DNA of 64,000 nucleotides, from the NCBI RefSeq assembly GCF_006007965.1, contig NZ_CP040748.1:3348001-3412000 (forward strand), written 5' to 3'. The DNA is from Nocardioides jishulii (GTDB lineage: Bacteria; Actinomycetota; Actinomycetes; Propionibacteriales; Nocardioidaceae). The notes beneath the pieces are model-generated. The model had not been told where the DNA came from, did not search any database, and worked only from the letters and a program-made list of their open reading frames with translations. Shown piece by piece: positions 1 to 9,200 of the stretch (its first letter is position 1; every line of letters begins with the position of its first letter). A program made the position numbers and the translations under genes.

Positions 1-1770
1 GAACTGCTCGAGGTGCTCCGTGCGGTGCGAGATCTCCTGCTGCCAGCGCGCGTTGTCGATGCGCAGGACGGCGTCGAGGTCGTCGGCGTCGATCTCGAGA
101 CCCTCGAGGTTGAGCTCCTCCTTCTTGGGGAGGATGCCGACCGGGGTCTGCACGCCCTCGACCTCGCCGTTCTTGAGCTGCATGAGCCACAGGAGCGGGC
201 GGAGGTTGTCGCGGTAGCCGGGCCACAGGAAGCGGCCGTCCTCACCACGCTGGAACCAGTTCACGTGGGCGAAGAGGGGCTTCTCGTCGGCCGCGTTGAT
301 GATGTCGAGGTAGTGACGGGCGTACTCGCCCTCGCCGTAGGCCATGAAGGGGCGGTTCGACATCGGGTCGTAGCGCAGGACGCCCTCGGTGCCCTCGGCG
401 GCGAAGGTGGCCTCCGCGCCCAGGGTGAGGCCGTCGTACACGCCCTCGGCCACATCGGTGATCGCGCGGATCAGCGGCTCGCGGTCACGGGTGCGGCCAC
501 CGAAGATGATCGCGTCGACCGGCACGCCGGCCGCCTCGTCCCAGTCGGGTGCGATGTTGGGGACCTTGGACAGCGTGGTGGTGAAGCGGCTGTTCGGGTG
601 CGCCCACGGGTCGTTCTTCTGGGCCTCGGTGCGCTCCGAGATCAGGTGTCCGCGCCAGTCCTCCCAGCCCGTGACGTCGGCCGGGGGGTTCTTGGTGCGA
701 CCCTCCCACCAGACCTCCTGGGTGGTGGGGTTGTACGCGACGTTGGTGAAGATCGCCTCGGAGTTCTCGTCGATCGAGCCCAGCGCGGTGGGGTTGGTGG
801 TCTCGTTGGTGTCCTTGGCGACACCGAAGACGCCGTTCTCCGGGTTCATCGCCATGAGCTTGCCGGTCTTCTCGTCGACCCAGAGCCATGCGATGTCGTC
901 GCCGTAGAAGTAGACCTCGTAGCGGTCGCCCAGGGCGTCCGGCGGGAGCATCATGGCGAGGTTGGTCTTGCCCGAGGCGCTCGGGAAGCCACCGGTGACG
1001 TGGTACGTCTTGCCGGTCTCCTTGTCCTTGATGCCGATGAGCATGTACTGCTCACCGAGGAACTTCTTGGAGACCCAGCCGTCGTACGCAGCCTGGCGCA
1101 GGCCGTGGGCGATCTTGCCCAGGAGCGCGTTGCCGCCGTAGGAGGAGCCGTAGTGCAGGATCGTGCGCTCGTCGGCGACGGTGACGAACCAGCGCTGGTC
1201 GTCGTCGGTGCCCTGGCCCAGGTTGGGCAGGTCGCCGGTGACGTGGACGGCGCGGACGAACTGGTTCGGGTCCTCGAGGTCGTTGACGTACTGCACGCCG
1301 ACACGAGCCATGCGGATCATGTGGAGCACGACCGGACGGTTGTCGGTCAACTCGACACCCACGCCCCACGGCGCGAGGGCGTTGCCCGCGGGAGCCATGA
1401 GGTAGGGGATCACGTACATGGTCTTGCCGGCGGAAGCGCCCTTCATCTTCTCGTGAAGGAGGGGCTTCATCTCCGAAGCCGGCTTCCAGTTGTTGTAGAC
1501 GCCCTTGTCCTTGGGGTCATTGGTGGCCACGACGGTCCGCTCCTCGGAGCGGGCGGTGTCCTTGTGGTAGCTGCGGGAGTAGTAGCGCCCCTTGCCGGCC
1601 GGCTGCAGCTCGCCCGCTTCCAATGCCTCCTGGATCAGTCGCTCGTCATCGGCGGCCGAAACCACCTCGACACGCTCCGCCCCGGTGAGCTCCGCGTACT
1701 GCTGGACGTACTCACGCACGCGCGGATTCGTGATGCCCGCCGCGTCGAGGACTGCTTCAACGTCTGCCAT
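1..1770 (-). CDS. pckG: GTP-dependent phosphoenolpyruvate carboxykinase (3' end outside window)
   Basis: Converts oxaloacetate plus GTP to PEP, CO2 and GDP in the cytoplasm, the entry step of gluconeogenesis and an anaplerotic node. ATG at 1770 (MADVEAVLDAAG); 590 codons are visible and the family is about 600-620 aa, so only a short C-terminal tail is missing beyond base 1. Visible family motifs are the nucleotide-binding loop GFPSASGKTNLAM, then GDDIAWLWVDEKTGKLMAMN and PENGVFGV. Unusually, the loop residue that is the hyper-reactive cysteine in most GTP-PEPCKs (FPSACGKTNLAM) is serine here (codon at 973-975, residue 266). The start has an upstream GGAG/AAGG stretch. The family assignment is certain; the effect of the Ser is inferred. 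Confidence 0.97.
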   Translation of the reverse strand, partial: MADVEAVLDAAGITNPRVREYVQQYAELTGAERVEVVSAADDERLIQEALEAGELQPAGKGRYYSRSYHKDTARSEERTVVATNDPKDKGVYNNWKPASEMKPLLHEKMKGASAGKTMYVIPYLMAPAGNALAPWGVGVELTDNRPVVLHMIRMARVGVQYVNDLEDPNQFVRAVHVTGDLPNLGQGTDDDQRWFVTVADERTILHYGSSYGGNALLGKIAHGLRQAAYDGWVSKKFLGEQYMLIGIKDKETGKTYHVTGGFPSASGKTNLAMMLPPDALGDRYEVYFYGDDIAWLWVDEKTGKLMAMNPENGVFGVAKDTNETTNPTALGSIDENSEAIFTNVAYNPTTQEVWWEGRTKNPPADVTGWEDWRGHLISERTEAQKNDPWAHPNSRFTTTLSKVPNIAPDWDEAAGVPVDAIIFGGRTRDREPLIRAITDVAEGVYDGLTLGAEATFAAEGTEGVLRYDPMSNRPFMAYGEGEYARHYLDIINAADEKPLFAHVNWFQRGEDGRFLWPGYRDNLRPLLWLMQLKNGEVEGVQTPVGILPKKEELNLEGLEIDADDLDAVLRIDNARWQQEISHRTEHLEQF

Positions 1771-1923
1771 CGTGCCTTGCTCCAATTCATGGAATGTGCC
1801 GGTGATTCCGGAGGGCTGGCGCCCGCCCCTGTGGTGTGTGATGCAGGGCCGCGCGTCACCCTCTCTTCGATCTCCACCGAAGCGATTGAGATGCGCGACC
1901 ACGGTATCCGCACGCCCCCGCGC

Positions 1924-1956
1924 GTCATGGCCGGGGGAGGTCCCCCGCATCATGAC
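1924..1956. promoter_or_regulatory. Interrupted inverted repeat upstream of pckG
   Basis: Two nested arms: GTCATG (1924-1929) with CATGAC (1951-1956), and CGGGGGA (1932-1938) with TCCCCCG (1941-1947). It lies about 155 bp upstream of the pckG start codon and could be an operator for a carbon-responsive regulator or an RNA hairpin in a long leader. No regulator family is assigned. Confidence 0.35.
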
Positions 1957-2212
1957 AGCCCTACGCGGGGTTACCAAACGCATCCGTGCTGTGGCAGCGG
2001 TTCGCGGATGTCGCGTACGTCCCGGGGTCACTGGTGAGCAACCGGAGCAACCGCGGGCGTCGCGGCAAGCCAGGGAGGACTGGGCGCCGCCCCTCGCGGT
2101 GGGTGGTCCGCCAGCGTGCGAGCGCCAGTTCCTGCGGGTCAGGGTACGACGCTGCGGCCCACCGTGGCGCCGGCGTCCATTCTCCGTCGCACACCGGTCA
2201 CCCCACCCTGAT

Positions 2213-2242
2213 TTCACATCGCTCGGGCTGTTCGGCTAAGGT
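2213..2242 (+). promoter_or_regulatory. Putative promoter of tRNA-Arg
   Basis: TTCACA (2213-2218) and TAAGGT (2237-2242), 18-bp spacer, matching a sigma-A type -35/-10 pair loosely. Transcription would begin near 2249, about 26 bp before the mature tRNA 5' end. Confidence 0.4.
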
Positions 2243-2274
2243 CTACCGAGTCGCCGCGCTGAGCGGGGTGGCGG

Positions 2275-2347
2275 GCGCCTGTAGCTCAACGGATAGAGCA
2301 TCTGACTACGGATCAGAAGGTTTGGGGTTCGAATCCCTACAGGCGCA
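2275..2347 (+). tRNA. tRNA-Arg (anticodon ACG)
   Basis: Seven-bp acceptor stem GCGCCTG (2275-2281) pairs with CAGGCGC (2340-2346), followed by discriminator A. The anticodon stem TCTGA/TCAGA encloses the loop CTACGGA, giving anticodon ACG at 2308-2310, which after A34 deamination reads CGN arginine codons. The T-arm has the expected GGTTCGAATCC. CCA is not encoded. It is followed by a strong hairpin terminator and a less GC-rich gene-poor region, as is common when a tRNA flanks an island, but no second copy of its 3' end was seen downstream. Confidence 0.97.
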
Positions 2348-2352
2348 CAGAC

Positions 2353-2392
2353 CAGAACCGCAGGATCATCCACCGGATGACCTGCGGTTCTG
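2353..2392 (+). terminator. Hairpin terminator of tRNA-Arg
   Basis: CAGAACCGCAGG (2353-2364) pairs with CCTGCGGTTCTG (2381-2392), extended inward by TCATCC/GGATGA with a 3-nt loop and a single bulged A. This near-continuous 18-bp stem starts six bases after the tRNA. A clean U-tract is absent, as is usual in high-GC actinobacteria. Confidence 0.75.
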
Positions 2393-2581
2393 TCGTTCCG
2401 GGACCTACGCGCGCTGAGTCCCCGCCTTGTCCAAGTCGGCCGCTTGAGGGGAACTTCGGGGGCAACGACCTCACAACTCCCCCTCAGGACCGCCGTCGCC
2501 GTAGAGCGCTCCGAGCTTGTTGAGGGCGTCGCGCTTGTCGTTCAAGGACAGGTGCGCGTGGACGTTCGGTACGGTGCTGCG

Positions 2582-2842
2582 ATGAGGGTTGCTGTTCGAA
2601 GGTTCGCAGGGATCGCCGCCGCACTAGCCGGATTGGTCGTTGTCTTCTTCGTCACGAGAGCGCTCGCCTTCCGCTCGACCGGTTTCGACCCAGGTCGAGA
2701 CAGCTTGGACAGCGATTGCGACCAGTGCGTTCTGACAGAGACGCTGAACGCGTTGCCCGTCATAGGGGTCGCTTGCGCGGTGTACGTGGTGACCGTCGTC
2801 ATCATTGTCATTTTTGTGAGGCGCCGAGCCTCGACTGAATAG
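2582..2842 (+). CDS. Small two-helix membrane protein, function unknown
   Basis: 86 aa from ATG 2582 (MRVAVRRFAGIAAALAG). Two hydrophobic segments, about residues 8-27 and 57-79, flank a polar loop holding the pair C-D-Q-C; the chain ends in a basic RRRASTE tail. Upstream, TACGGT lies six bases before the ATG with no Shine-Dalgarno, consistent with a leaderless transcript, so this start is preferred over in-frame upstream codons. No family recognised. It sits in the gene-poor region after the tRNA, so it could be accessory. An actual gene is likely but not certain. Confidence 0.5.
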   Translation: MRVAVRRFAGIAAALAGLVVVFFVTRALAFRSTGFDPGRDSLDSDCDQCVLTETLNALPVIGVACAVYVVTVVIIVIFVRRRASTE

Positions 2843-2914
2843 CCCTCCCCCAACACCTGATGACAAGGCAAGGACGGGATTCCCCTGTCGCCTGCATCTT
2901 GGAACCAGAGGGCC

Positions 2915-3175
2915 ATGAACCGAGAGGCAGCCTCGAAGCTCTGCAGGGAGCGTTCACGAAGGAAGTTTGACTGTGACGAGTATCCCTACGCTGCGACGCA
3001 GCAGGGATGTTACAGCCCTTATGTCGCAGCCCGAGCACGGTGCCGCATAGACGATGTGCCAGTGCGACAAAATAGAGGCGCTGGCTCGCTTTACGGTTGG
3101 TTCATCCGTAAGCAGCGCCTCATGATTGGCGAAGACTTCTTCATTCAGCCAGTCTGGGCCACCGGTCCAACGTAG
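2915..3175 (+). CDS. NucA/NucB-type deoxyribonuclease domain, C-terminal fragment
   Basis: 86 aa starting MNREAASKLC and containing FDCDEYPYAATQQG, then VPVRQNRGAG and IGEDFFIQPVW. These match the core of the NucA/NucB nuclease family, where CDEYPFAS and a later N-x-x-x-G, then G-D-x-F, form the conserved centre. Such domains normally sit at the C-terminus of larger secreted or toxin proteins; here no signal peptide or N-terminal part precedes it and the start has only a poor ribosome site. It is best read as the remnant of a larger exported or polymorphic-toxin nuclease, or a gene whose N-terminus was lost. Family match fairly sure, functionality doubtful. Confidence 0.6.
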   Translation: MNREAASKLCRERSRRKFDCDEYPYAATQQGCYSPYVAARARCRIDDVPVRQNRGAGSLYGWFIRKQRLMIGEDFFIQPVWATGPT

Positions 3176-3248
3176 ATTGAGGTTTCACTGGATGCTCTTC
3201 TTGGCGTCCTGCCCGGAACTACCCTGAGTGCAATGGAGGGGATGGCTC

Positions 3249-4304
3249 ATGGTGACTCGTCGGCTGTCGATGCATGACGAGGCGGCATTCTTGATGCTGG
3301 AGGCGGAGTCTCCCTGGGATGGAGCCGTTGTCTCGGAGTGGGTGCTCTACATGGGCAACAACCCAAACCGGGGTCCGGTGGGATGGACAGTTTGCTTCGA
3401 CGGCGACCGAAACGAGGGCGTCTGGGACGTCGAGGTGACGTTCGAAGCGGTGCCGGAGGCGCCCCCGTTGCCGGCGACGACGTTCACTGATGTGGTCGAG
3501 GTCAGCGCTCATGGCCTCGTGGAACTCATGGAGGGCAACTGGGAGTCGCACCCCGTGACAAGTGCACAGGAACATGGGTGGTCGCGGGTGCGGTTGTCGC
3601 GTGAGCAGCCGCGGCACGGTACGCCCAAGCTGTTGGTCCAGTCGTGGCCGGCTGACCGCAGGGCGGCCACCGTGCTTCGTGTGGCCGATGAGCCCACGGC
3701 CGATTCCTGGGACGTTCAACTGCCGGGGGCGGAGGCCGGTCTAGAGGGTGCTGCCCGGATCGGTGCTTACGTTGATAGTAGGCCAGGGCGGCAATCCCTT
3801 TCAGGGGAGCTCGGGATGGCTACGGCAACAATGGACATCCCTGGTTCCTTGGCGCGGGTCAGCCTCCTCTTTGAGGCCGGAACGATCTGGACTTTGGCCC
3901 CCGACGGATATGGCGCTACCACCGGCGGATACACCGATACGGACGGTGAACTCTGGGCCACCTGTTACGTCAAGGACGCCAGCCATCCAGACCATATCGC
4001 CGGCACCAAGATGTCGGCGATCCTGACGCGACCCCGGGCCGATCACGACCCTCCGCGGCGGAGTGCGTTGTGGTTCAGGTGGGGACTTCCCGTGCCCCCG
4101 TTCCACGACGAATTGGGGACGCCGCGAGGCTATGAGCCGCTCCTGCCCCGCGACACTCGAGTGGACGTCTGGTACGACCCCAAGCCAGGAAAGACGATCA
4201 GTGTGAGGCTGGAGCACTCGGATGTTCCTGCCGAGTGGGTTAAGCATCTGAGTGCCTGGTGGACCTACCAGCTCGCCATTGCGCGAGGCAGTGGGCTGGA
4301 ATAA
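3249..4304 (+). CDS. Hypothetical protein, 351 aa
   Basis: Soluble, acidic, tryptophan-rich protein (MVTRRLSMHDEAAFLM...) with no signal peptide or membrane segment and no recognised domain. ATG 3249 is chosen because GGAGGGG lies about eight bases upstream; an earlier ATG at 3228 lacks a site. The first third (about residues 10-90) and the last third (about 230-345) are the most protein-like, with repeated W/Y-rich beta-type stretches such as VWYDPKPGKTISVRLEHS. The base composition looks less GC-biased at third positions than in the flanking chromosome, which, with its place after the tRNA and beside a nuclease fragment, suggests acquisition. An immunity or defence role is possible but nothing in the sequence proves it. 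Confidence 0.7.
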   Translation: MVTRRLSMHDEAAFLMLEAESPWDGAVVSEWVLYMGNNPNRGPVGWTVCFDGDRNEGVWDVEVTFEAVPEAPPLPATTFTDVVEVSAHGLVELMEGNWESHPVTSAQEHGWSRVRLSREQPRHGTPKLLVQSWPADRRAATVLRVADEPTADSWDVQLPGAEAGLEGAARIGAYVDSRPGRQSLSGELGMATATMDIPGSLARVSLLFEAGTIWTLAPDGYGATTGGYTDTDGELWATCYVKDASHPDHIAGTKMSAILTRPRADHDPPRRSALWFRWGLPVPPFHDELGTPRGYEPLLPRDTRVDVWYDPKPGKTISVRLEHSDVPAEWVKHLSAWWTYQLAIARGSGLE

Positions 4305-4626
4305 CTGGACAATGCGCAACTGCATATCCCCGTCACGGTTCCGTTTCCGTGCTGGGAGGTGATGAACGGCGACGCGCATTCCTCGCTGGACGACGATCGA
4401 GGTAATTGCAACCGGCTCGGCGGGCTACGGCGACCCGTGCCGTGCGGCCTGGAGCTCCTTCAACCTCCCAGACGGATTCTGTTCCCAGCGGGCATCTCTG
4501 GACGGGGACGTGACTGGATCGAGCACGCTGGATTGGCGGCGCAGTGCCTGATGCCAGCGATGACTCGCCCCGGATCACGCCACGAATCAGTCACTGATTT
4601 AGACCGGGACACGACGATTCCTCAAC
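4305..4626. other. Gene-poor stretch with a 15-bp palindrome
   Basis: No supported gene. The one notable element is the odd palindrome AATCAGTCACTGATT at 4585-4599 (7-bp arms, one central base), placed between the ends of the converging 3249 gene and the Asn-rich fragment at 4627. It may be a weak bidirectional terminator. Confidence 0.45.
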
Positions 4627-4827
4627 TTACCCGGCGTTGTTGTTGTTGAAGAATGCGTAGTTCTCCGAGTTGCTCCGGTTGTTGTTCAGGTTGGCATCCG
4701 TGGCATCGGCGCTTCCGGTCTGGATGTCCGCGAAGGGGCGAACTCTGTAGAAGTTCGTGGCCGTGTTGCTCGTGTCGTTCATCGCGATTCTGAAGTCCAT
4801 CGTGAACGTCTCGCCAACCGAGTTCAC
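4627..4827 (-). pseudogene. Asn-rich C-terminal protein fragment, probably decayed
   Basis: A 66-codon frame from GTG 4827 reads like real protein rather than GC shadow: FTMDFRIAMND, FYRVRPFADIQTG and an Asn-rich end FFNNNNAG. The pattern is of a beta-rich surface or secreted protein C-terminus. The frame is closed by a stop a short distance upstream and there is no ribosome binding site, so the N-terminal part is missing. No family recognised. Confidence 0.35.
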
Positions 4828-5245
4828 ACCGCGCCAGCAGGGCGGGCATGAGGCGAGTCAGCGCCCCTTGGCAAGGGCCCGGCACGCCGCCTTGACGCGG
4901 CTGCGGTAGATCGCTCGGGCCATCGCCCCCAACAGCCCTGGTTGGTGGCGATGCACGAAGAGGGGTGGCCGCACCGGAGGACTCCTTCCTCGGGGCGTTC
5001 GCGAACCCCAGAGCGAACAATAGATCCTATATTTGGATAACGTCCAATTTTCTTCACTGATGGGTGACCGGGCGATGGAATGTGCGCCCCTTACGTTCGG
5101 TAGTCTAGGTTTTAATTACTGGCGGGTAGCGACGCTTCGGCTTCCGGCGGTCGCCGCACGACTGGGCCGTGCTGAGGGTTCCGCTGTGGGGACGGTCTTG
5201 CGACCTGCGGCGTTCATCCCTTTGGACAGCAGGAGCACCACCACC
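4828..5245. other. Decayed/AT-rich stretch before the Tat-exported protein
   Basis: No intact gene. On the minus strand, a stop at 4858-4860 ends a frame whose last codons read ARAIYRSRVKAACRALAKGR, a basic helix that may be the tail of a lost gene. Bases 5020-5130 are much richer in A/T than the rest of the window and include the inverted repeat TTGGA (5033-5037)/TCCAA (5043-5047). This probably holds the promoter of the gene starting at 5246; no confident -35/-10 pair was picked. Confidence 0.45.
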
Positions 5246-6143
5246 GTGACCGGACAGTCCCACCACCGCGTCAAACCTGACCCCCACCCGCCGAGGCCTC
5301 GTCAAGGGCGCCGCTTGGTCGGTGCCGGCCATCACGCTCGCCACCAGCGCCCCGGCCTACGCCGCGTCGTCCACGATGGCGTGCCAGGTCGTGGCGCTCA
5401 ACCCCGTCGCCGCCTGGATCGCGGCGGGTGGTGGGGTCACCCGGAACGTCGACACGGGGTGGTACGTCCCCGGCACCTACGCGCCCGAGAGCGGCACGGT
5501 TCCGGCGGCGCTCGACGGTTTCGTCAAGAAGTCCGAGGCCGACTGGTACACCTCGCTCAACCTCCCGAGCGGTTCCTTCCTCTCCTTCGGCAACACCCGG
5601 AATGCCGTTGCCTCGGCCACCGCCTCCAACGCCACGACCACCGTCACGCTGACGTACACGTTCACGGTGCAGAACAAGGTCACCCTCGACCTCGGTGGAC
5701 GCGTGCTCTTCGGCTACGGCAACTCCCCCTCGGGCAAGACCGAGCGCCAGTACGTCCAGATCGACGTGAAGGGTCTGGCCGGTGGCGACCGGACCGTGGC
5801 CAGGATGGCGCCTCGGCGGCAGAGCGCCGACGGTTCGGTCCTGTATCCCCACACCTCGGTGGGCATCTCGCGCGAGAACTCGGCGACGGCGGGCAACCAC
5901 AGACTCCTGAAGCAGTCCGATGCGCAGCTCGAGGCCTTGGGCTACACCCTCCACACGCCCCCGAGCGGCATCGACCAGGGACGCTTCAGCGCCTACTTCG
6001 CCGACAAGACCATCGTCGACGACGCCTCCGGGTCGCGTGTCCTTCAAATCGTCTACACCCTCACCCTGCCGGCGCGCTACGACTCCTCCTGGGTCAACGA
6101 CGACGTGATCCTCTTCGCGCCGACCGTCCGGGTGAACTGCTGA
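5246..6143 (+). CDS. Tat-exported beta-rich protein with apparent C-run frameshift
   Basis: Frame 0 from about 5286 encodes TRRGLVKGAAWSVPAITL, a twin-arginine signal, followed by ATSAPAYA-A cleavage and about 265 mature residues ending FAPTVRVNC. That frame has no ATG/GTG/TTG before 5322, where a GTG would remove the RR. A GTG at 5246 with AGGAG ten bases upstream opens a different frame (MTGQSHHRVKPDP), which joins the signal exactly if one C is dropped from CCCCC at 5281-5285. The gene is therefore frameshifted by a sequencing error, by decay or by slippage. The mature part has two cysteines (near its start and the final residue), alternating beta pattern, and no known domain. Role at the cell surface inferred only. 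Confidence 0.75.
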
Positions 6144-6225
6144 CGCTCAGCGCTGGCACCTCTGGTGCGTCGCCCCGCCGCACGGTCCGCCCGGACTGTC
6201 GGTGGGGCGTGGCATATTCACCGTC

Positions 6226-9200
6226 GTGCCACTGACCCTGCACCACGCCACCCGCACCGACCAGCTCGCCGACGACCTGGCCGGGCTGCTGGCGACCCCG
6301 CTGCCCGACCCGTTCGCGCAGGAGGTCGTCGTGGTCCCGGCGCGCGGCGTCGAGCGATGGCTGACCCAGCGGCTCTCCCACCGCCTCGGCACCGGTGATC
6401 GCGGCGGCGACGGGGTCTGCGCCGGAGTCCGATTCATGGCGCCCCACTCGCTCATCTCGATGCTCCTGGGCCGCGAGAACGACGACCCGTGGTCACCCGA
6501 CCACCTCGTCTGGCCGCTGCTCGAGGTCATCGACGACTCACTCGACGAGACCCAGTTCGCGACCCTGGCCGACCACCTGGGTCACGGCGACCCCGACGAC
6601 GAGCGCAACGCCCGTCGCTACGCGGTCGCCCGGCGGCTGGCCGGGCTCTTCGCGTCGTACGCCGTGCAGCGCCCGACGCTGCTGGCCGACTGGCGCGCAG
6701 GCCGCGACCTCGACGGCTCCGGCCATCCGCTGGAGTCCGACCTGCACTGGCAGGCCGAGCTGTGGCGTCGTCTTGAACGCACGGTGCCTGCCGATCCGCC
6801 CGACGTACGCCACGCCGAGACCGTCGAGCGCCTGCGCACCGGCGGCGACGGCCTGGACCTGCCGGCGCGTCTCTCCCTCTTCGGCCACACCCGCCTGCCC
6901 ACCTCCGAGGTCGCGCTCCTGCGGGCGCTCGCCGAGCAGCGCGAGGTCCACCTCTGGCTGCCGCAGGCCTCTCCCTCGCTCTGGGACGACCTCGAAGGGG
7001 CCGCCGAGGAGGGCCCGGTCCGCCGCGCCGACGACACCAGCGCCCGTCTCGTCCACCATCCCCTGCTCGCCTCGCTGGGCCGCGACAGCCGCGAGCTGCG
7101 GCGTACGCTCGGCCCGCTCCCCGCCCTCGGCCAGGCCGTCGAGCCCTCCCTGCCCGACACCCTCCTGGGGTGGTTGCAGCAGGACCTGCGCAGCAACGCC
7201 GCTCCCGTTGCCACCACCCGCCAGTCGCGCATCGTCGCGGACGACGACCGCTCGGTGCAGATCCACTCCTGCCACGGCGCAGCCCGGCAGGTCGACGTGC
7301 TCCGTGAGGTGCTGGTCGGCCTGCTGGAGGACGACGAGACCCTCGAACCCCGCGACATCCTCGTGATGTGCCCCGACATCGAGAGCTACGCGCCCCTGAT
7401 CTCGGCCGGCTTCGGGCTGGCTGACGTGGCCGAGGGGTCCGAGGCGGCCAACGCCCACCCCGCCCACCAGCTGCGGGTGCGTCTGGCCGACCGGGCGCTG
7501 GGGGCGACCAACCCCCTGCTCGGCATCGCGGCCACTCTCGTCGAGCTCTCCGGCGGACGCATGACCGCGACCGAGGTGCTGGACCTGGCGGCGAGCCCTC
7601 CGGTGCGGTTGCGCTTCGGCTTCACCGACGACCACCTCGAGCGGATCTCCGGCTGGGTCCGTGACGCCGGCGTGCGGTGGGGCCACGACCTCGCCCACCG
7701 CGGACGGTTCGGGCTCACCACCGAGGCCAACACCTGGCTCACCGGGATGCGCCGGGTGCTGCTGGGGGCAGCGATGTCCGGTCAGGGCCACCGGTTCGTC
7801 GGGACGACCCTGCCGCTCGACGACGTGGGTGACGCCGACCTCGACCTGCTGGGCCGGTTCGCCGAGTTCGTCGACCGGCTGCACACCTTCACCACGGCCG
7901 CCACCGCCGCCCAGAGTGCTGGCGACTGGAGCACCGCGCTCCGGGAGGGCGTCGCCGGGCTCACCCAGGTCACCCTCGACGAGGCGTGGCAGGAAGCCCA
8001 GTTCGCCCGCGAGATGGAGCGCATCACCTCGAGCCCCAGCGGGGGCGGTACCCGGCTGCGCCACGCCGACGTCCGCGCCCTCCTGGCCCGCAGCCTGCGC
8101 GGCCGACCCACCCGCTCCAACTTCCGGACCGGCACGCTGACGGTCTGCACGATGGTGCCGATGCGCTCGGTGCCGCACCGCGTCGTCGCCCTGGTCGGCC
8201 TCGACGACGGCACCTTCCCCCGGATCTCCTCGGTCGACGGTGACGACGTGCTGGCGCGCTCCCCCATGACGGGCGAGCGTGACCTGCGCTCGGAGGACCG
8301 TCAGCTCCTGCTGGACGCGATCGGCGCCGCCACCGAGACGCTGGTGCTCACCTACAGCGGCCGCGGCGAGCACACCGGGGCCGAGCACCCGCCGGCCGTC
8401 CCGGTGGGCGAGCTGGTCGACGCCCTCGACGCCACAGGCGTACGCCCCCAAGGTGAGCCGGTGCGCGACCACGTCGTCGTCCACCACCCGTTGCAACCCT
8501 TCGACGAGGCCAACCTGGTGGCCAGGCGACTGGTGGGCGACAAGCCCTTCAGCTTCGACCGCACCGCGCTGGCCGGAGCCACCGCTGCCCGCTCCCCGAA
8601 GGTCGCCGTGCGGGAGCTCCTCCGGAGCCCTCTGCCCGACGTGGCCACCGACGACGTGTCGGTCTCGCTGGCCGACCTCCACGACTTCTACCGCCACCCG
8701 GTCAAGGCGTTCCTGCGCTCACGCCTGCGGGTCACCACCCCCCTCGACGGCGAGGAGGGCAAGGACGCCGTCCCGATCGAGCTGGACGCCCTCGAGCAGT
8801 GGGGCGTCGGCGACCGGCTGGTCAACGACGTGCTTGCCGGGGCCGACCCGCAGTCGGCCATGGTCGCCGAGCAGCTGCGCGGCCTCCTGCCGCCCGGCGA
8901 CCTCGGCGTCGGCGTCCTCACCCAGATCGTCGGCAAGGTGCGCCCCCTGGTGGAGTACGCGCTCCCGCTGCGCGCGGGCACCGCCCGCGCGGTCGACGTC
9001 GACATCGACCTGGGTGACGTGCGCCTGACCGGCACGGTCCCGGACCTGTACGGCAACAACCACGTCACCGTCAGCTTCTCCAGCCTGGGCGCCAAGCACC
9101 GCATCGCCGGCTGGATCAACGCGCTGGCGCTGGCCGTCGGCGCTCCGGACGAGAACTGGACGGTCCACACCATCGGGAAGTACCGCTCCAGCGGGAAGTT

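Larger units (their letters stand above)
1771..2274. other. 504-bp intergenic region between pckG and tRNA-Arg
   Basis: No convincing gene: open frames here lack coding-like protein sequence and ribosome binding sites. The half nearest pckG should carry its promoter and includes the inverted repeat at 1924-1956. The right end carries a promoter-like pair for the tRNA. Nothing else is recognised. Confidence 0.6.

Noticed and set aside
13..2037. Long plus-strand open frame opposite pckG
   Set aside because: Antisense shadow: low-complexity Val/Leu/Asp/Gly/Arg content, no RBS, fully opposite a clear PEPCK.
4359..4649. 96-codon plus-strand ORF
   Set aside because: No RBS of quality, no protein-like pattern, overlaps the palindrome and the Asn-rich fragment.
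2275..5245. tRNA-Arg as an integration site
   Set aside because: No direct repeat of the tRNA 3' end, no integrase and no mobility gene found downstream, so an att pair is not called.
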